Positions 52,720-62,062 are shown, numbered from the stretch's first letter. The stretch is DNA of 64,000 nt from Planctomycetota bacterium (GCA_016722065.1 JADKGX010000001.1:310001-374000), one strand, 5' to 3'. Notes: generated by a model from the letters alone, not told the origin. Translations and numbers: made by a program.

Positions 52720-53415
52720 CTACAGCAAATCCGGTCTGCGTTCCTGCGTGCGCTTTCGCGCCTGTTCCAGCCGCCACTTCGCGATTTCCGCGTGATGACC
52801 GCTTTGCAGCACTTGCGGCACTGTCATGCCTTCAAACTCAACGGGCCTCGTGTAATGCGGGTATTCCAGCAGCTTGCCGTGTTGCCCCAGCCCGAAACTG
52901 TCCTCTTGCGCGCTTTCGTCCCGGCCCAGCACACCCGGCAACAGCCTGACCACTGCATCGGTGATCACCAGCGCGCCCAGTTCTCCGCCGGACAGCACGT
53001 AGTCACCTATACTGATTTCGTCCCACCCAAAGCCCTGGCGAATGCGTTCGTCATACCCCTCATAGCGGCCACACAGCATCAGCAGGCGCTGTTTTCCTGA
53101 AAGGTCCAGGGCTGTCTGCTGATCAAAGCGACGTCCCTGCGGTGTCAGCAGCACCATGTGCGCCGGCCGATCGTCGGCGGCAAGCACGTGGCGCACGGCC
53201 TTGAACACTGGCTCGGGTTTGAGAACCATCCCGGCCCCACCCCCATAGGGGCGGTCGTCCACGGCCTGGTGAACGCCTTGGGCGAAATCGCGAAAGTTGG
53301 TCAGGTGGTACTCAACCACTCCCTTTTCACGGGCGATGCGCGGAATGCTTTCTTCAAGCACCGCGCTGACCAGCCCGGGAAACAGGGTAAGGATGTCAAT
53401 CCGCAGCGGTTTCAT
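52720..53415 (-). CDS. trmD: tRNA (guanine37-N1)-methyltransferase
   Basis: A 231-residue SPOUT enzyme that methylates G37 next to the tRNA anticodon to prevent frameshifting. Conserved blocks DILTLFPG, DDRPYGGGAGMV, LCGRYEGYDERI, SIGDYVLSGGE and the trefoil-knot region identify it. Length is normal. It follows rplQ closely (26 bases) and precedes rplS, an order that joins the usual rimM-trmD-rplS set to the alpha operon. Confidence 0.95.
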   Translation of the reverse strand: MKPLRIDILTLFPGLVSAVLEESIPRIAREKGVVEYHLTNFRDFAQGVHQAVDDRPYGGGAGMVLKPEPVFKAVRHVLAADDRPAHMVLLTPQGRRFDQQTALDLSGKQRLLMLCGRYEGYDERIRQGFGWDEISIGDYVLSGGELGALVITDAVVRLLPGVLGRDESAQEDSFGLGQHGKLLEYPHYTRPVEFEGMTVPQVLQSGHHAEIAKWRLEQARKRTQERRPDLL

Positions 53416-53441
53416 CTGCGGCCCTCCGGTGCTGCGTGCGG

Positions 53442-53942
53442 CTATTCCGCGATGTCCTTGGTGTACGTCTGGCCTTCGGGGCTGCGTGATTCCACCAGCT
53501 CAAACAGGCACTGGTTGGCGTTGTCACCTACGCGGCGGCGAGCCAGCTTGATAATGCGTGTGTAGCCGCCGCTGCGTTCCTTCTTGTCACCCTTGGCGGC
53601 ATAGCGCGGGCCAACGTCCTTGAACAACTTCTGCAAGGTCGTGCGCGCCACAACGCGAACCTTCTTGACCGCTTCCTTGCCCTCGCCCGTGGTTTCGGTG
53701 ACCGTGACCTGGTTTTCCAGGTTGCGGCTGCCGACCAGCACATTGACGCGGCGCACGTTGGTCAAATTATTGACCTTGGCAAGGTTGATCACCTTTTCCG
53801 CCAGCGGCTGGAACTGCTTGGCCTTTTCAATCGTGGTGACAATGCGCTCGTGGTCTATTAGCGCCTGCACCATGTTCTTGCCCATGGCCTTGCGATGGGC
53901 GGGTTTGACACCAAGCTTGCGACCGCGGACTCTGTGACGCAT
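53442..53942 (-). CDS. rplQ: 50S ribosomal protein L17
   Basis: A 166-residue L17 with the family start MRHRVRGRKLGVKPAHRKAM and the IKLARRRVGDNA block. A longer C-terminus than in E. coli (127) is common outside Proteobacteria. The start at 53942 follows GGGAAGAA; a longer frame upstream lacks conservation. It lies 75 bases after rpoA in the usual alpha-operon position. Confidence 0.95.
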   Translation of the reverse strand: MRHRVRGRKLGVKPAHRKAMGKNMVQALIDHERIVTTIEKAKQFQPLAEKVINLAKVNNLTNVRRVNVLVGSRNLENQVTVTETTGEGKEAVKKVRVVARTTLQKLFKDVGPRYAAKGDKKERSGGYTRIIKLARRRVGDNANQCLFELVESRSPEGQTYTKDIAE

Positions 53943-54017
53943 GACTTCTTCCCTCTCGTTGCTTTGGCGCAAGCCGGGCCGTGTGTTGTTTCAAGCAGCC
54001 TTGCATGCCTGACTGGA

Positions 54018-55058
54018 CTAGCCCTGGGAGCCAGCCCCGGCCATTTCCACGCCGCCGGAGATGCCGTAATCCGCCAAGGTGACGCCAAAGCGCAGGCCCA
54101 TGTCTTCAATCTTCTTCTTGATTTCCTTCAGCGTGGTCTTGCCCAGGTTGCGGATTTCCAGCAGGTCGTCCTCGCTGCGGCTGACCAGGTCGCCGATGGT
54201 GTTGATGCGTTCTGCACGCATGCAGTTGTTGGCACGCACGTTCAGGTCAAGTTCGGTAATCGGGCGCATCAGCAACTGGCGGGTGCGTTCGATTTCGTCG
54301 CTCTTGCGGCCAGCATCGCCCACCTTGGCGCCTTCGGCCACCAACTGATCCTTGAGTTCGTAATACTGCACAAACGGGTTCAGGTGTTTGCGCATGATCT
54401 TTGCGCTTTCCACCAGGCAGAACTCGGGGTCCTTGGTGCCGTCGGTCCAGATTTCCAGGATCAGGCGGTCATAGTTGGTCAGTTTGCCGACGCGCGTGTA
54501 TTCGGTCTTGTAACGCACGCGGGTAACAGGGCTGAAGTTGGCATCGACCCAGATCACGCCCAGTTCGGCGGAACCCTGGCTGAGTTCTTCGGCGGTTTGA
54601 TAGCCGCGGCCGCGCTTGACGGTGACTTCCAGTTCGAAGTCCTGGGCTGCGGTCAGGGTGCAGATGACCAGTTCCGGGTTGATGACTTCGCTTTCGGCGT
54701 CGGTCACGAAATCCGCGGCGGTGATCACGCCCTTTTTGCTGGTCTTGAGGCGCAATACCTTGGGCTGGTCTGTGGTCATGGCGATCTGCAGTTTCTTGAC
54801 GGCCATAACGATGTGCGGAACGTCTTCCAGTACGCCCTTGGGGCTTTCGAATTCGTGGCTGACGCCCTTGATCTTGAGCGAAACCGGCGCTGTGCCTTCC
54901 AGGCTGGACAGCAAAATACGCCGCAGGCTGTTGCCAATGGTGGTGCCGAAGCCGCGTTCAAACGGCTCAACGACGAACTTTCCGAAGCTCTGGGTCTGGG
55001 TGTCGCGCTCGCAAATCAAACGGTTGGGAAGTTCCAGCCCACGCCAGCGGATTCTCAT
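54018..55058 (-). CDS. rpoA: RNA polymerase subunit alpha
   Basis: A 346-residue alpha subunit. The N-terminal assembly domain (GFGTTIGNSLRRILLSSLEG) and the C-terminal domain (LDLNVRANNCMRAERINTIG), which contacts UP elements and activators, are both complete. The C-terminal tail is slightly longer than usual. It sits between rpsK and rplQ, with rpsD absent from its usual place. Confidence 0.97.
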   Translation of the reverse strand: MRIRWRGLELPNRLICERDTQTQSFGKFVVEPFERGFGTTIGNSLRRILLSSLEGTAPVSLKIKGVSHEFESPKGVLEDVPHIVMAVKKLQIAMTTDQPKVLRLKTSKKGVITAADFVTDAESEVINPELVICTLTAAQDFELEVTVKRGRGYQTAEELSQGSAELGVIWVDANFSPVTRVRYKTEYTRVGKLTNYDRLILEIWTDGTKDPEFCLVESAKIMRKHLNPFVQYYELKDQLVAEGAKVGDAGRKSDEIERTRQLLMRPITELDLNVRANNCMRAERINTIGDLVSRSEDDLLEIRNLGKTTLKEIKKKIEDMGLRFGVTLADYGISGGVEMAGAGSQG

Positions 55059-55185
55059 GCCCTGTCTCCTCGAATCGGGCGCCGGGCTGCTGCCCGGGCC
55101 ACGAGATCCAATATCCAGTTGGTTGCTTGTACTTCCTGTCGGTGCGACAGCTGCAAGTTACACAGCCAAACGAAAACCATGGGCG

Positions 55186-55617
55186 CTAGACGCGGCGCTT
55201 CTTTTTGGGGCGGCAGCCGTTGTGCGGCAGCGGGGTCACGTCTTCAATCGACTTGACCTCAATGCCACGGCCCTGCATGGCGCGAACGGCGCTTTCACGG
55301 CCGGCGCCAGGACCCTGCACGCGCACTTCCACTTCACGTACGCCCATCTTCTTGACCTTTTCGGCCACGTTTTCGCCAGCGCGCTGGGCCGCAAAGGGTG
55401 TGCCCTTGCGTGAACCCTTGAACCCCATGCTGCCGGAGCTGTCCCAGGCAATGGTGTCGCCGTTGAGGTCCGTGACCGTCACGATCGTGTTGTTGAAGGT
55501 GCTCTTGACGTGAACAATCGCGCGCGGAACGTTGCGCTTGATCTTCTTGGCCTTCTTCTCTTTTGCGCCGGTCTGTGCTGCCTGTGCGCCTTGCGGGGCG
55601 CCTTCTGCCTTTGCCAT
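55186..55617 (-). CDS. rpsK: 30S ribosomal protein S11
   Basis: A 143-residue S11. The core STFNNTIVTVTDLNGDTIAW and GPGAGRESAVRAMQGRGIEV is diagnostic. A basic N-terminal extension of about 25 residues precedes it. The ATG at 55617 is supported by GGAGGAAAC. It lies 93 bases after rpsM; rpoA follows after 127 bases without rpsD. Confidence 0.96.
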   Translation of the reverse strand: MAKAEGAPQGAQAAQTGAKEKKAKKIKRNVPRAIVHVKSTFNNTIVTVTDLNGDTIAWDSSGSMGFKGSRKGTPFAAQRAGENVAEKVKKMGVREVEVRVQGPGAGRESAVRAMQGRGIEVKSIEDVTPLPHNGCRPKKKRRV

Positions 55618-55710
55618 TTCTGTTTCCTCCGCGGGCTCTTCCCTGCGCTGGGCAGGTCCCCCGCATAAACAGCGGCGCGGGGCAAAATGCCCCGGCCGCA
55701 AAATGAATGC

Positions 55711-56088
55711 TTACTTGGTGACCTTCTTCTTGCCCGCGATGGTCTTCTTGGGGCCCTTGCGCGTACGCGCGTTGGTGCGCGTGCGCTGGCCACGGACCGG
55801 CAGGTTCACCTTGTGGCGAACGCCGCGGTAGCACTTGATGTCGCGCAGGCGGTTCACGTTCTGCGTGCGCTGGCGGCGCAGGTTACCCTCAACCACGAAG
55901 TTCTTTTCAATGAACGCCGCGATGCGGGTCAATTCTTCTTCCGTCAGCGTGTGGGCTTTGCGGGCCGGGTCCAGGTTCAGACCTTCACACACTTTCAGCG
56001 CCAGCGAGGGGCCGACGCCGTAAATGCCGCGAAAGGAATAGGCCAGTTGCTTGTTGGCGGGGATGTCTACACCGAGAAGACGTGGCAT
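55711..56088 (-). CDS. rpsM: 30S ribosomal protein S13
   Basis: A 125-residue S13 at the head of the 30S subunit. Family blocks MPRLLGVDIPANKQLAYSF, IYGVGPSLALKVCE, CYRGVRHKVNLPVRGQRTRT and the basic C-terminus are complete. It lies 91 bases after rpmJ. Confidence 0.97.
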   Translation of the reverse strand: MPRLLGVDIPANKQLAYSFRGIYGVGPSLALKVCEGLNLDPARKAHTLTEEELTRIAAFIEKNFVVEGNLRRQRTQNVNRLRDIKCYRGVRHKVNLPVRGQRTRTNARTRKGPKKTIAGKKKVTK

Positions 56089-56179
56089 GTCGCTGACTCC
56101 TGTGCTGGGCTCAACGCCATTCGGCTACCCCAGCGAAAACCTTCAAATCCGGTTGATCCGGTGAACTGGCAGACCAGGG

Positions 56180-56296
56180 TTAACCCTGGCGCTGCTTGTG
56201 ACGCGGGTTCTTGCTGCAGATCACGCGCACTACACCTTTGCGGCGGATGATCTTGCAGCCCTCACACACTCGCTTGACGGATGACTTGACCTTCAT
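56180..56296 (-). CDS. rpmJ: 50S ribosomal protein L36
   Basis: A 38-residue protein read directly from the sequence: it starts MKVKSSVKRVCEGCK and ends with KNPRHKQRQG. It is the zinc-binding form, with Cys11, Cys14, Cys27 and a His near residue 33 as ligands. It stands in the usual place between infA and rpsM. Confidence 0.95.
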   Translation of the reverse strand: MKVKSSVKRVCEGCKIIRRKGVVRVICSKNPRHKQRQG

Positions 56297-56344
56297 GGCA
56301 TTCCCTTAGTTCTGCCTGATTCCACGCCACCAGCCCTGGCAGGA

Positions 56345-56560
56345 CTAGTTGCGGTAAACAATGCGACCCTTGTCCAGGTCGTAGGGGCTCAACTCCACAA
56401 CCACCGTGTCTCGGGGAAGGATCTTGATGTAGTTCTTGCGCATCTTGCCGGAAATCGTGCACAGCACTTTGTGCCCGGTTTCAAGCTCCACACGGAACAT
56501 GGCATTGGGCAGGGACTCCACAACCACACCCTCTACCCGGATCGCTTCGTCCTTCGACAT
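56345..56560 (-). CDS. infA: Translation initiation factor IF-1
   Basis: A 71-residue OB-fold protein that occupies the ribosomal A site during initiation. The family pattern MSKDEAIRVEGVVVESLPNA, then GHKVLCTISGKMRKNYIKIL, is clear. GGAGG lies just before the ATG at 56560; upstream codons belong to a shadow. The 210-bp space up to adk holds nothing I can name; map, often found here, is absent. Confidence 0.96.
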   Translation of the reverse strand: MSKDEAIRVEGVVVESLPNAMFRVELETGHKVLCTISGKMRKNYIKILPRDTVVVELSPYDLDKGRIVYRN

Positions 56561-56770
56561 AATCCTCCAGCAGCGGGACCATTCCCGCGGGCCACCTGTC
56601 AGGTTCGTAAACCTTCGTAACACCTTGACTTACGTACCACCGGCAGGCATTGCAATCACACCCCTGTTTTCAGGGCGCGGCACGGTAGCACGCACCCCGG
56701 GGTCTTTCAAGCAGCCGACTGACTTTTTTTGTGCTTTTGGCTTGCCTTCTGGAATTGGTGCGTTCCATCG

Positions 56771-57950
56771 CTATGCCAGCGCCTGCACCGCCATCTTCAG
56801 TCCCTGATAGATGTCCTCTACCGCGCCGGCGGCGTCAAATTCACGCAGCAGGCCCCGCTGCTGATAATAGGGCACAAGTGGGCCGGTGCTGGAATCATAG
56901 ACCGTCAGGCGTTGGCGCACTTTTTCTGGTTCGTCGTCGGGCCGCTGGCTGCTTTCACCACCACACACATCGCAAACACCCTGGGTGCGCGTGGGCGCGT
57001 ACACGGCGTGGCTGACTGCACCGCAAGCACGGCAGGTGCGGCGCCCGCTGATGCGTTCAACAATGACTTCGCGCGGGGCATCAAAGTAGAAGACAGCCGA
57101 GACGCGTTCGCCGCGAACGGCAAGCGCCTGGGCCAGCCGGTCGGCCTGGGGCGTGGTGCGCGGGAAGCCGTCCAGAATGTACCCGCCACGGCAGTCATCG
57201 GCCGCGATGCGGTCCATGACCAATTCAATCACCAGTTCATCGGGCACCAGTTGGCCGCTGTTCATGAAGCCCTTGGCCTTCTGGCCCAGCGGCGTGTCGC
57301 GCTTGAGGTGGTCCCGAAACAAGTCGCCTGTGCTGATGTGCGGCAGCATCAGATCACTGGCCAGCTTGGCAGCCTGGGTGCCTTTACCGACTCCTGGCGG
57401 GCCCATAAACACCAGCACCAGCCGGCGCTCCGGGCGTGCGGGCTCCACAATCGGCTGCGGCTGCGGCGTTGCCATGGGACGGATTGCCGTGGGTTCCACA
57501 TACACCGGTTCAGCGCGCAGCGTGGCACGCGGCGCCTTGCGGGCGGCCACGGGCTTGACGGCCTTGGGCGCAGGCAGTTTGCGACGCGCGGCCTTGCGAG
57601 GCGCGGACTTTGTTGCGGCCTTGGGCGACACCTTGCGGGCTGCGGTTCTTGCAGATTTCTTTGCCGCTTTCTTTGCCGCTTTCTTTGCCGTTCTCCTGGC
57701 GGGCGCTTTAGCGGCCTTTGGCGCGCGCTTGGGCGTTGGCTTGCTTGTGCCTTTTCGGCCTGAAGCCTTGGCAGGCTTCTTGGCAGCCGCTTTCTTTGCG
57801 GGCTTTTTTCGCGGGCTTTTTCGTGGGCTTTTTCGCGGGCCTTTGGGCGGGCTTTTTTGCCACCTTCTTGGCGAGCTTTTTCGCAGGCTTGCGCGCTGGT
57901 TCCTTGCCGGCTTTGTTTGCTGGCTTCTTTGCGGATTTCTTTTTCGCCAT
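56771..57950 (-). CDS. adk: Adenylate kinase fused to a histone-H1-like Lys/Ala/Pro-rich extension, via a frame change
   Basis: The kinase core (about 215 residues) phosphorylates AMP: P-loop FMGPPGVGKGTQ, LDGFPRT motif, and a zinc-type LID with CRACG...CDVCG. Upstream in the same frame lies a basic stretch (KKAAKKSARTAARK). The first 48 codons, from the ATG at 57950 (GAGG five bases before it), encode KKSAKKPANKAGKEPARK-type repeats in another frame. The two parts join if one base is skipped at the A6 run (57804-57809); the kinase frame upstream of this point is a shifted reading of the same repeats. The joined protein would have about 392 residues. A shorter enzyme from an internal ATG (57475) lacks a ribosome-binding site. 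Confidence 0.85.
57804..57809 (-). other. Frame-change site (A6 run) between the basic extension and adk
   Basis: The coding strand reads GCG AAA AAA GCC CGC in the frame of the basic repeats. Dropping one A gives GCG AAA AAG CCC GCA AAG, continuing the KPAKKA repeat in the kinase frame. It could be a +1 slip, transcript slippage, or a one-base homopolymer error in the assembly. Confidence 0.6.
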
Positions 57951-58018
57951 GGGGTCCTCGCAACGGCAACGGGCGCCTTAGCGGGCGCCCGAGCCAAGAA
58001 CAAATCCACCAATGCAGA

Positions 58019-59437
58019 TCAGCGCTTGCGCTGGCCGATCATGCCTGTGTAGCCCTCATAGTTTCTTTGAATCAACTGCACTTCGACCTTTTGCACCAGG
58101 TCCAGCGCAACGTGAACCACAATCAGCAAGCCTGTACCGCCCATGACGCGAAAGAACACGCGGTTGTGGGTCAGGTGCTCGCTTTCACCAAACAGCAGAA
58201 TCATCAACTCTGGCAGCAGGTTGGGAATCACGGCCACCATGCACAGGAACGTGCTGCCAGCCAGTGTCATGCGCCGCAGAATCTGGGACAAGTAGGTCGT
58301 GGTATCCTTGCCCGGACGCACACCCGGCACAAAGGCCCCCCACTCTTTGAAGTTCTTGGCCAATTCCACCGGGTTGAACTGCAACTGCACCCAGAAATAG
58401 GTGAAGAAGAAAATCATCGCGCTGTAGCCCAGCGTGAAGACAAACCCGTGGCTGGCAAAGGCGTCGCTGGTGTCCGTCAGAAGGTTGGCCCAAAAGCCGC
58501 TGCCAACGTTGCCCTTGAGAGTTCCGAACAGAATCGTCGGCAGGGTCAGCAAGGCCGAGGCAAAGATAATCGGAATCACGCCGGCCTGGTCCACGCGCAG
58601 AGGAAAAGTCTGGCGCTGGCCGCCAGCCACGGTGGCGCCACGTACGTGCTTGGCATGCTGGATAACAATTTCACGCCGCCCCAGCGTAATGATCACGATG
58701 CCAAAGGTGATGACAACAAACATGACGATCAGCGTTACCAGGCTCAAGAACGCGTCCAGGCTTACCACTGGGTCGGTCTTTGCATCCAGCATGGGCTGCA
58801 CCAACTGCAAAATCGCGTTGGGAATGCTGGCGATAATGCCCGCCATGATCAGCAGCGATACGCCGTTGCCCAGCCCGTGTTCTGTAATCTGGTCGCCCAG
58901 CCAGATCAGGAAGTAGCAGCCGGCAGTCATGGTGACCATCGCCAGGGCCGTGAAGGCGTTGATGTCAAACACCACCGAGCCCGCAAGACCTGCCTGCGTC
59001 GTCAGCAGCTTGATCGTGAAATAGGACTGCACAAGGCAGATCGGCAAGGTGGACAGCCGCGAATACAGGCGAATGCGCCGCTGCCCGCTTTGGCCCTCTT
59101 TCTGGATTTCTTCCAGCTTGGGCACGACCTTGGTCAACAGCTGGAAGATAATTTCGGCGCTGATGTAGGGCATGATGCCCAGCGCAAAAATGCGGAAGTC
59201 CGTAAGGCTGCCGGCCGAGAGCGCGTTGTACAAGCCAAGGAAACTGAAGACCCAGTTACTCTCGGTCTGTTCCTTGAACTGCTGCGCAAAGGCCAAATTG
59301 TCGATACCCGGCACCGGAATGACGCTGCCAAGCCGGTACACCGCCAGGATAGCCAGAGTGAACAAGGCCTTCTTGCGGAGTTCCGGCACCTTAAACAGGT
59401 TCAGGAAAAGCTCTGCTGGCCCTGTAGCTTGTGACAT
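58019..59437 (-). CDS. secY: Protein translocase subunit SecY
   Basis: A 472-residue, ten-helix channel protein of the Sec translocon. The start MSQATGPAELFLNLFKVPEL, the plug and TM2 region (LGIMPYISAEIIFQLLTKVV), TM5 (ITEHGLGNGVSLLIMAGI) and PGKDTTTYL near the C-terminus are typical. A slightly longer loop lies around residues 285-320. It is placed between rplO and adk as in most bacteria. Confidence 0.96.
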   Translation of the reverse strand: MSQATGPAELFLNLFKVPELRKKALFTLAILAVYRLGSVIPVPGIDNLAFAQQFKEQTESNWVFSFLGLYNALSAGSLTDFRIFALGIMPYISAEIIFQLLTKVVPKLEEIQKEGQSGQRRIRLYSRLSTLPICLVQSYFTIKLLTTQAGLAGSVVFDINAFTALAMVTMTAGCYFLIWLGDQITEHGLGNGVSLLIMAGIIASIPNAILQLVQPMLDAKTDPVVSLDAFLSLVTLIVMFVVITFGIVIITLGRREIVIQHAKHVRGATVAGGQRQTFPLRVDQAGVIPIIFASALLTLPTILFGTLKGNVGSGFWANLLTDTSDAFASHGFVFTLGYSAMIFFFTYFWVQLQFNPVELAKNFKEWGAFVPGVRPGKDTTTYLSQILRRMTLAGSTFLCMVAVIPNLLPELMILLFGESEHLTHNRVFFRVMGGTGLLIVVHVALDLVQKVEVQLIQRNYEGYTGMIGQRKR

Positions 59438-59527
59438 TCTCGCCTCGTTCCGGCCCCGCTGATACGGGGATCGGCCCTTTTACTTACACACCATCACCGC
59501 GTAAACGGCATGGTGAATCCTGGTTCA

Positions 59528-60106
59528 CTAGGACTTGCTGGACTTCTTGGCAGGCTTGGCTTCTGCTTTGGCATCTGGCTTGGCTTCTGCTTTGCCTTGT
59601 GACTTGGCTGGGGCTTTTGGCGCCGGCGCGGCTTTTTGGGCCTTGCGCGGGTCCCGGGCTGCAATCACCTCACACTTGCCGCCGGCCTTTTCAATCTTTT
59701 CACGGGCGGAATCACTGAAGCGATGGGCTTTGACCGTCAACTTGCGGGTCACTTCGCCGTCGCCCAGAACCTTCACGCCGTCAGCAACCTTGTTGATCAT
59801 GCCAGCCTTGAGGAATTCTTCGGGGCCTACGGTGGTGCCGTTTTCGAAGTCATTCAAGGACCGCACGTTCAACACCACAATGTTGGTGCGAAACGTCTTG
59901 TTGTTGAAGCCCACCTTGGGCAGGCGACGCACCAGCGGCATCTGGCCGCCTTCGAAGTAATAGCGGTGCGTGAAGCCGGTGCGGGCGCTGGCACCTTTGC
60001 CACCGCGACCGGCGGTTTTGCCCTTGCCGGTGCCGGGGCCACGACCCTTGCGCACCATGGGGCGCTTACGGGTGCGGGGCTTTGCCTTGAGTTCCGTCAG
60101 GTTCAT
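59528..60106 (-). CDS. rplO: 50S ribosomal protein L15
   Basis: A 192-residue L15. The start MNLTELKAKPRTRKRP and the glycine-rich GRGPGTGKGKTAGRGGKGA block are diagnostic. A Lys/Ala/Asp/Glu/Pro-rich C-terminal tail (about residues 150-192, AEAKPDAKAEAKPAKK) extends it beyond the usual 145 residues. AAGGGAAC lies before the ATG at 60106. L30 (rpmD), usually upstream, is missing. Confidence 0.95.
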   Translation of the reverse strand: MNLTELKAKPRTRKRPMVRKGRGPGTGKGKTAGRGGKGASARTGFTHRYYFEGGQMPLVRRLPKVGFNNKTFRTNIVVLNVRSLNDFENGTTVGPEEFLKAGMINKVADGVKVLGDGEVTRKLTVKAHRFSDSAREKIEKAGGKCEVIAARDPRKAQKAAPAPKAPAKSQGKAEAKPDAKAEAKPAKKSSKS

Positions 60107-60246
60107 CTTGTTCCCTTTCGCTTCCATTCAGCATTGCGCCAGTTTCGCGCTTGCTGCCTGGTCACTCGGCTTTCGCCTGGTCTGCCGACTTGCGGCTATG
60201 CTATCCCTTGCTTCGCACTTCACATGCCCTGGCTGACTGCCGCCAG

Positions 60247-60945
60247 TTACTTGGTTTCCGTGGCACCGGCTTCTGGGGTTTCCGGCGCGGCATCACCGCC
60301 GCCTTCTTCTTCACCACGGCCACGACGACCGCGCCCGGCGCCGCCACGACCACCACGGTCAGGCTTGCCACCGCGACGCGCGTCCTTTTGCTTGCGGGCG
60401 CGTTCTTCCTTGTCCAGGCCGGTTGGCTCCAGCTTGGGCCGGTCGCGATCTGCCAGCACGGGCAGGCCGCGCAGGGTGAAGATCTCTTCCTTGCTGCGAA
60501 GCTGGCTCAAGCCGTCCAGTGTGGCCTTGACCAGGTTCAGCGGGTTACGGCTGCCCATGGCCTTGGTCAAAATGTTGCGAATACCCAGTTCTTCCACGAC
60601 GGCGCGAACCGTAGCGCCGGCCTTGATGCCGGTACCGGGTGCGGCCGGGCGCAGAATAACGCGCGAGCTGCGATACTTGCCGACCACCTGGTGCGGAATG
60701 GTGTCGCCGCGCAGTGGATAGCGAACAAGGTTCTTGCGGGCGTCGCGGGCTGCCTTTTCAATGCTGTTGGGCACCTCGCGCGCTTTGCCCTGGCCCAGCC
60801 CAATCGTGCCGCGGCGATCGCCGACGATCACCAGCGCGGCGAAACCGAAACGACGACCGCCCTTGACGACCGCAGCCGTGCGGTTGACGCGGACTACTCT
60901 TTCTTCCCCAAGCTCGAGGTCCCGAGCCGTCATGCGATGAGCCAT
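60247..60945 (-). CDS. rpsE: 30S ribosomal protein S5
   Basis: A 232-residue S5, which helps decoding accuracy. Core blocks ERVVRVNRTAAVVKGGRRF, GKAREVPNSIEKAARDARKN and GIRNILTKAMGSRNPLNLVK are complete. The C-terminus adds about 55 residues of Arg/Gly-rich then Glu/Ala/Pro-rich sequence, much beyond the usual 165. GAGG lies six bases before the ATG at 60945. Confidence 0.96.
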   Translation of the reverse strand: MAHRMTARDLELGEERVVRVNRTAAVVKGGRRFGFAALVIVGDRRGTIGLGQGKAREVPNSIEKAARDARKNLVRYPLRGDTIPHQVVGKYRSSRVILRPAAPGTGIKAGATVRAVVEELGIRNILTKAMGSRNPLNLVKATLDGLSQLRSKEEIFTLRGLPVLADRDRPKLEPTGLDKEERARKQKDARRGGKPDRGGRGGAGRGRRGRGEEEGGGDAAPETPEAGATETK

Positions 60946-60988
60946 GCCAATCCTCGTCTGCGATGGCCGGTTTCCCGGCCGAAACAAT

Positions 60989-61351
60989 CTAGAACTCCAG
61001 GCCGGCCTCTCGGGCCGCGTCCGCCAGGGCCTTGATGCGGCCATGGTACTTGTAAGGGCCACGGTCAAAGGCGACCTGCTTGATGCCCTTGGCCAGTGCC
61101 AGCTCCGCGATCTTCTTGCCGATGGCCTTGGCGCCGTCGATGTTGCCACCGGATTTGATGTCGGCCTTCTTGCCATGGCTGGTGGCGGCCACCAGCGTCT
61201 TGTGCGCGGCGTCGTCGATAATCTGCACCGCAATGTGGCGTGCGCTGCGGAATACGGAAAGACGCGGGCGAGTACCCGCGGCGCGCTGACGGTTACGAGT
61301 GCGGTAGGCGCGGCGAGTCTTTTGCACCGACTTGAGCTTGTTCTTTTCCAT
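60989..61351 (-). CDS. rplR: 50S ribosomal protein L18
   Basis: A 120-residue L18 that binds 5S rRNA. The RLSVFRSARHIAVQIIDDA core and VAFDRGPYKYHGRIKALADA ending are diagnostic, and the length is usual. It lies 43 bases before rpsE in the spc order. Confidence 0.96.
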   Translation of the reverse strand: MEKNKLKSVQKTRRAYRTRNRQRAAGTRPRLSVFRSARHIAVQIIDDAAHKTLVAATSHGKKADIKSGGNIDGAKAIGKKIAELALAKGIKQVAFDRGPYKYHGRIKALADAAREAGLEF

Positions 61352-61425
61352 GTTCTTGCATCCTAAACGGGCCGACTGCGCCCGAAGTTTCCCGCATTGA
61401 TCCCTTGGCCTGCCCTGACCTGCGT

Positions 61426-61974
61426 TTACTTGCCGCCGCCGACGAAGCTCTTGCCCGCCTTGCGGACGATGCGTTCGCCCTCATAGCGCACACCCTTACC
61501 CTTGTAGGGTTCGGGCTTGCGGCTGGCGCGAATCTCGCTGGCAAACTGTCCGACGGCCTGCTTGCTGATGCCTGTAATCTCAATGCGCTGGGCGTTGGGC
61601 AGCACGCACTTGACGCCTTCAGGAATCGTCAGGTCCACGGTGTGGCAGAAGCCGACCTGCAGCACCAGCTGCTTGCCCTGGACCTTGCCCTGCCAACCCA
61701 CACCGACGATGTCCAGGTTCTTCTGGTAGCCCTTGGTCACGCCGGCCACCATGTTCGCCAGGTTGGCGCGCGTGGTGCCGTGCAGCGCCTTGGAGAACTT
61801 GCTTTCATTGTTGCGGGCAACCTTGACGACGCTGCCTTCCACGGCGACCTTGATTTCAGGGCGCGTGGCCAGGGTCAGCTTGCCCTTGGGGCCTTCCACG
61901 GTCACGGTGCTGCCACTGACGCTTACCTTGACGCCAGCTGGCACTGTGAGGGGTTGTTTGCCGATTCGTGACAT
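61426..61974 (-). CDS. rplF: 50S ribosomal protein L6
   Basis: A 182-residue L6, near the factor-binding site. MSRIGKQPLTVPAGVKVSV at the start and KPEPYKGKGVRYEGERIVRK near the end are family hallmarks. Length is normal. Confidence 0.97.
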   Translation of the reverse strand: MSRIGKQPLTVPAGVKVSVSGSTVTVEGPKGKLTLATRPEIKVAVEGSVVKVARNNESKFSKALHGTTRANLANMVAGVTKGYQKNLDIVGVGWQGKVQGKQLVLQVGFCHTVDLTIPEGVKCVLPNAQRIEITGISKQAVGQFASEIRASRKPEPYKGKGVRYEGERIVRKAGKSFVGGGK

Positions 61975-62062
61975 GGCTGTTTCCTTCTTCCTTCGATTTA
62001 GCTTCCGACGTTGCTTCTACTTTGCAGGTGCGGCTTCGCCTTGCGGGCGGGCACCAGCCTGG

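Noticed and set aside
56771..57475. adk starting at the internal ATG 57475 as the only product
   Set aside because: No ribosome-binding site is present there, and the upstream Lys/Ala repeats continue in the kinase frame for about 110 residues, so a longer protein is more likely. Kept as an alternative in the feature text.
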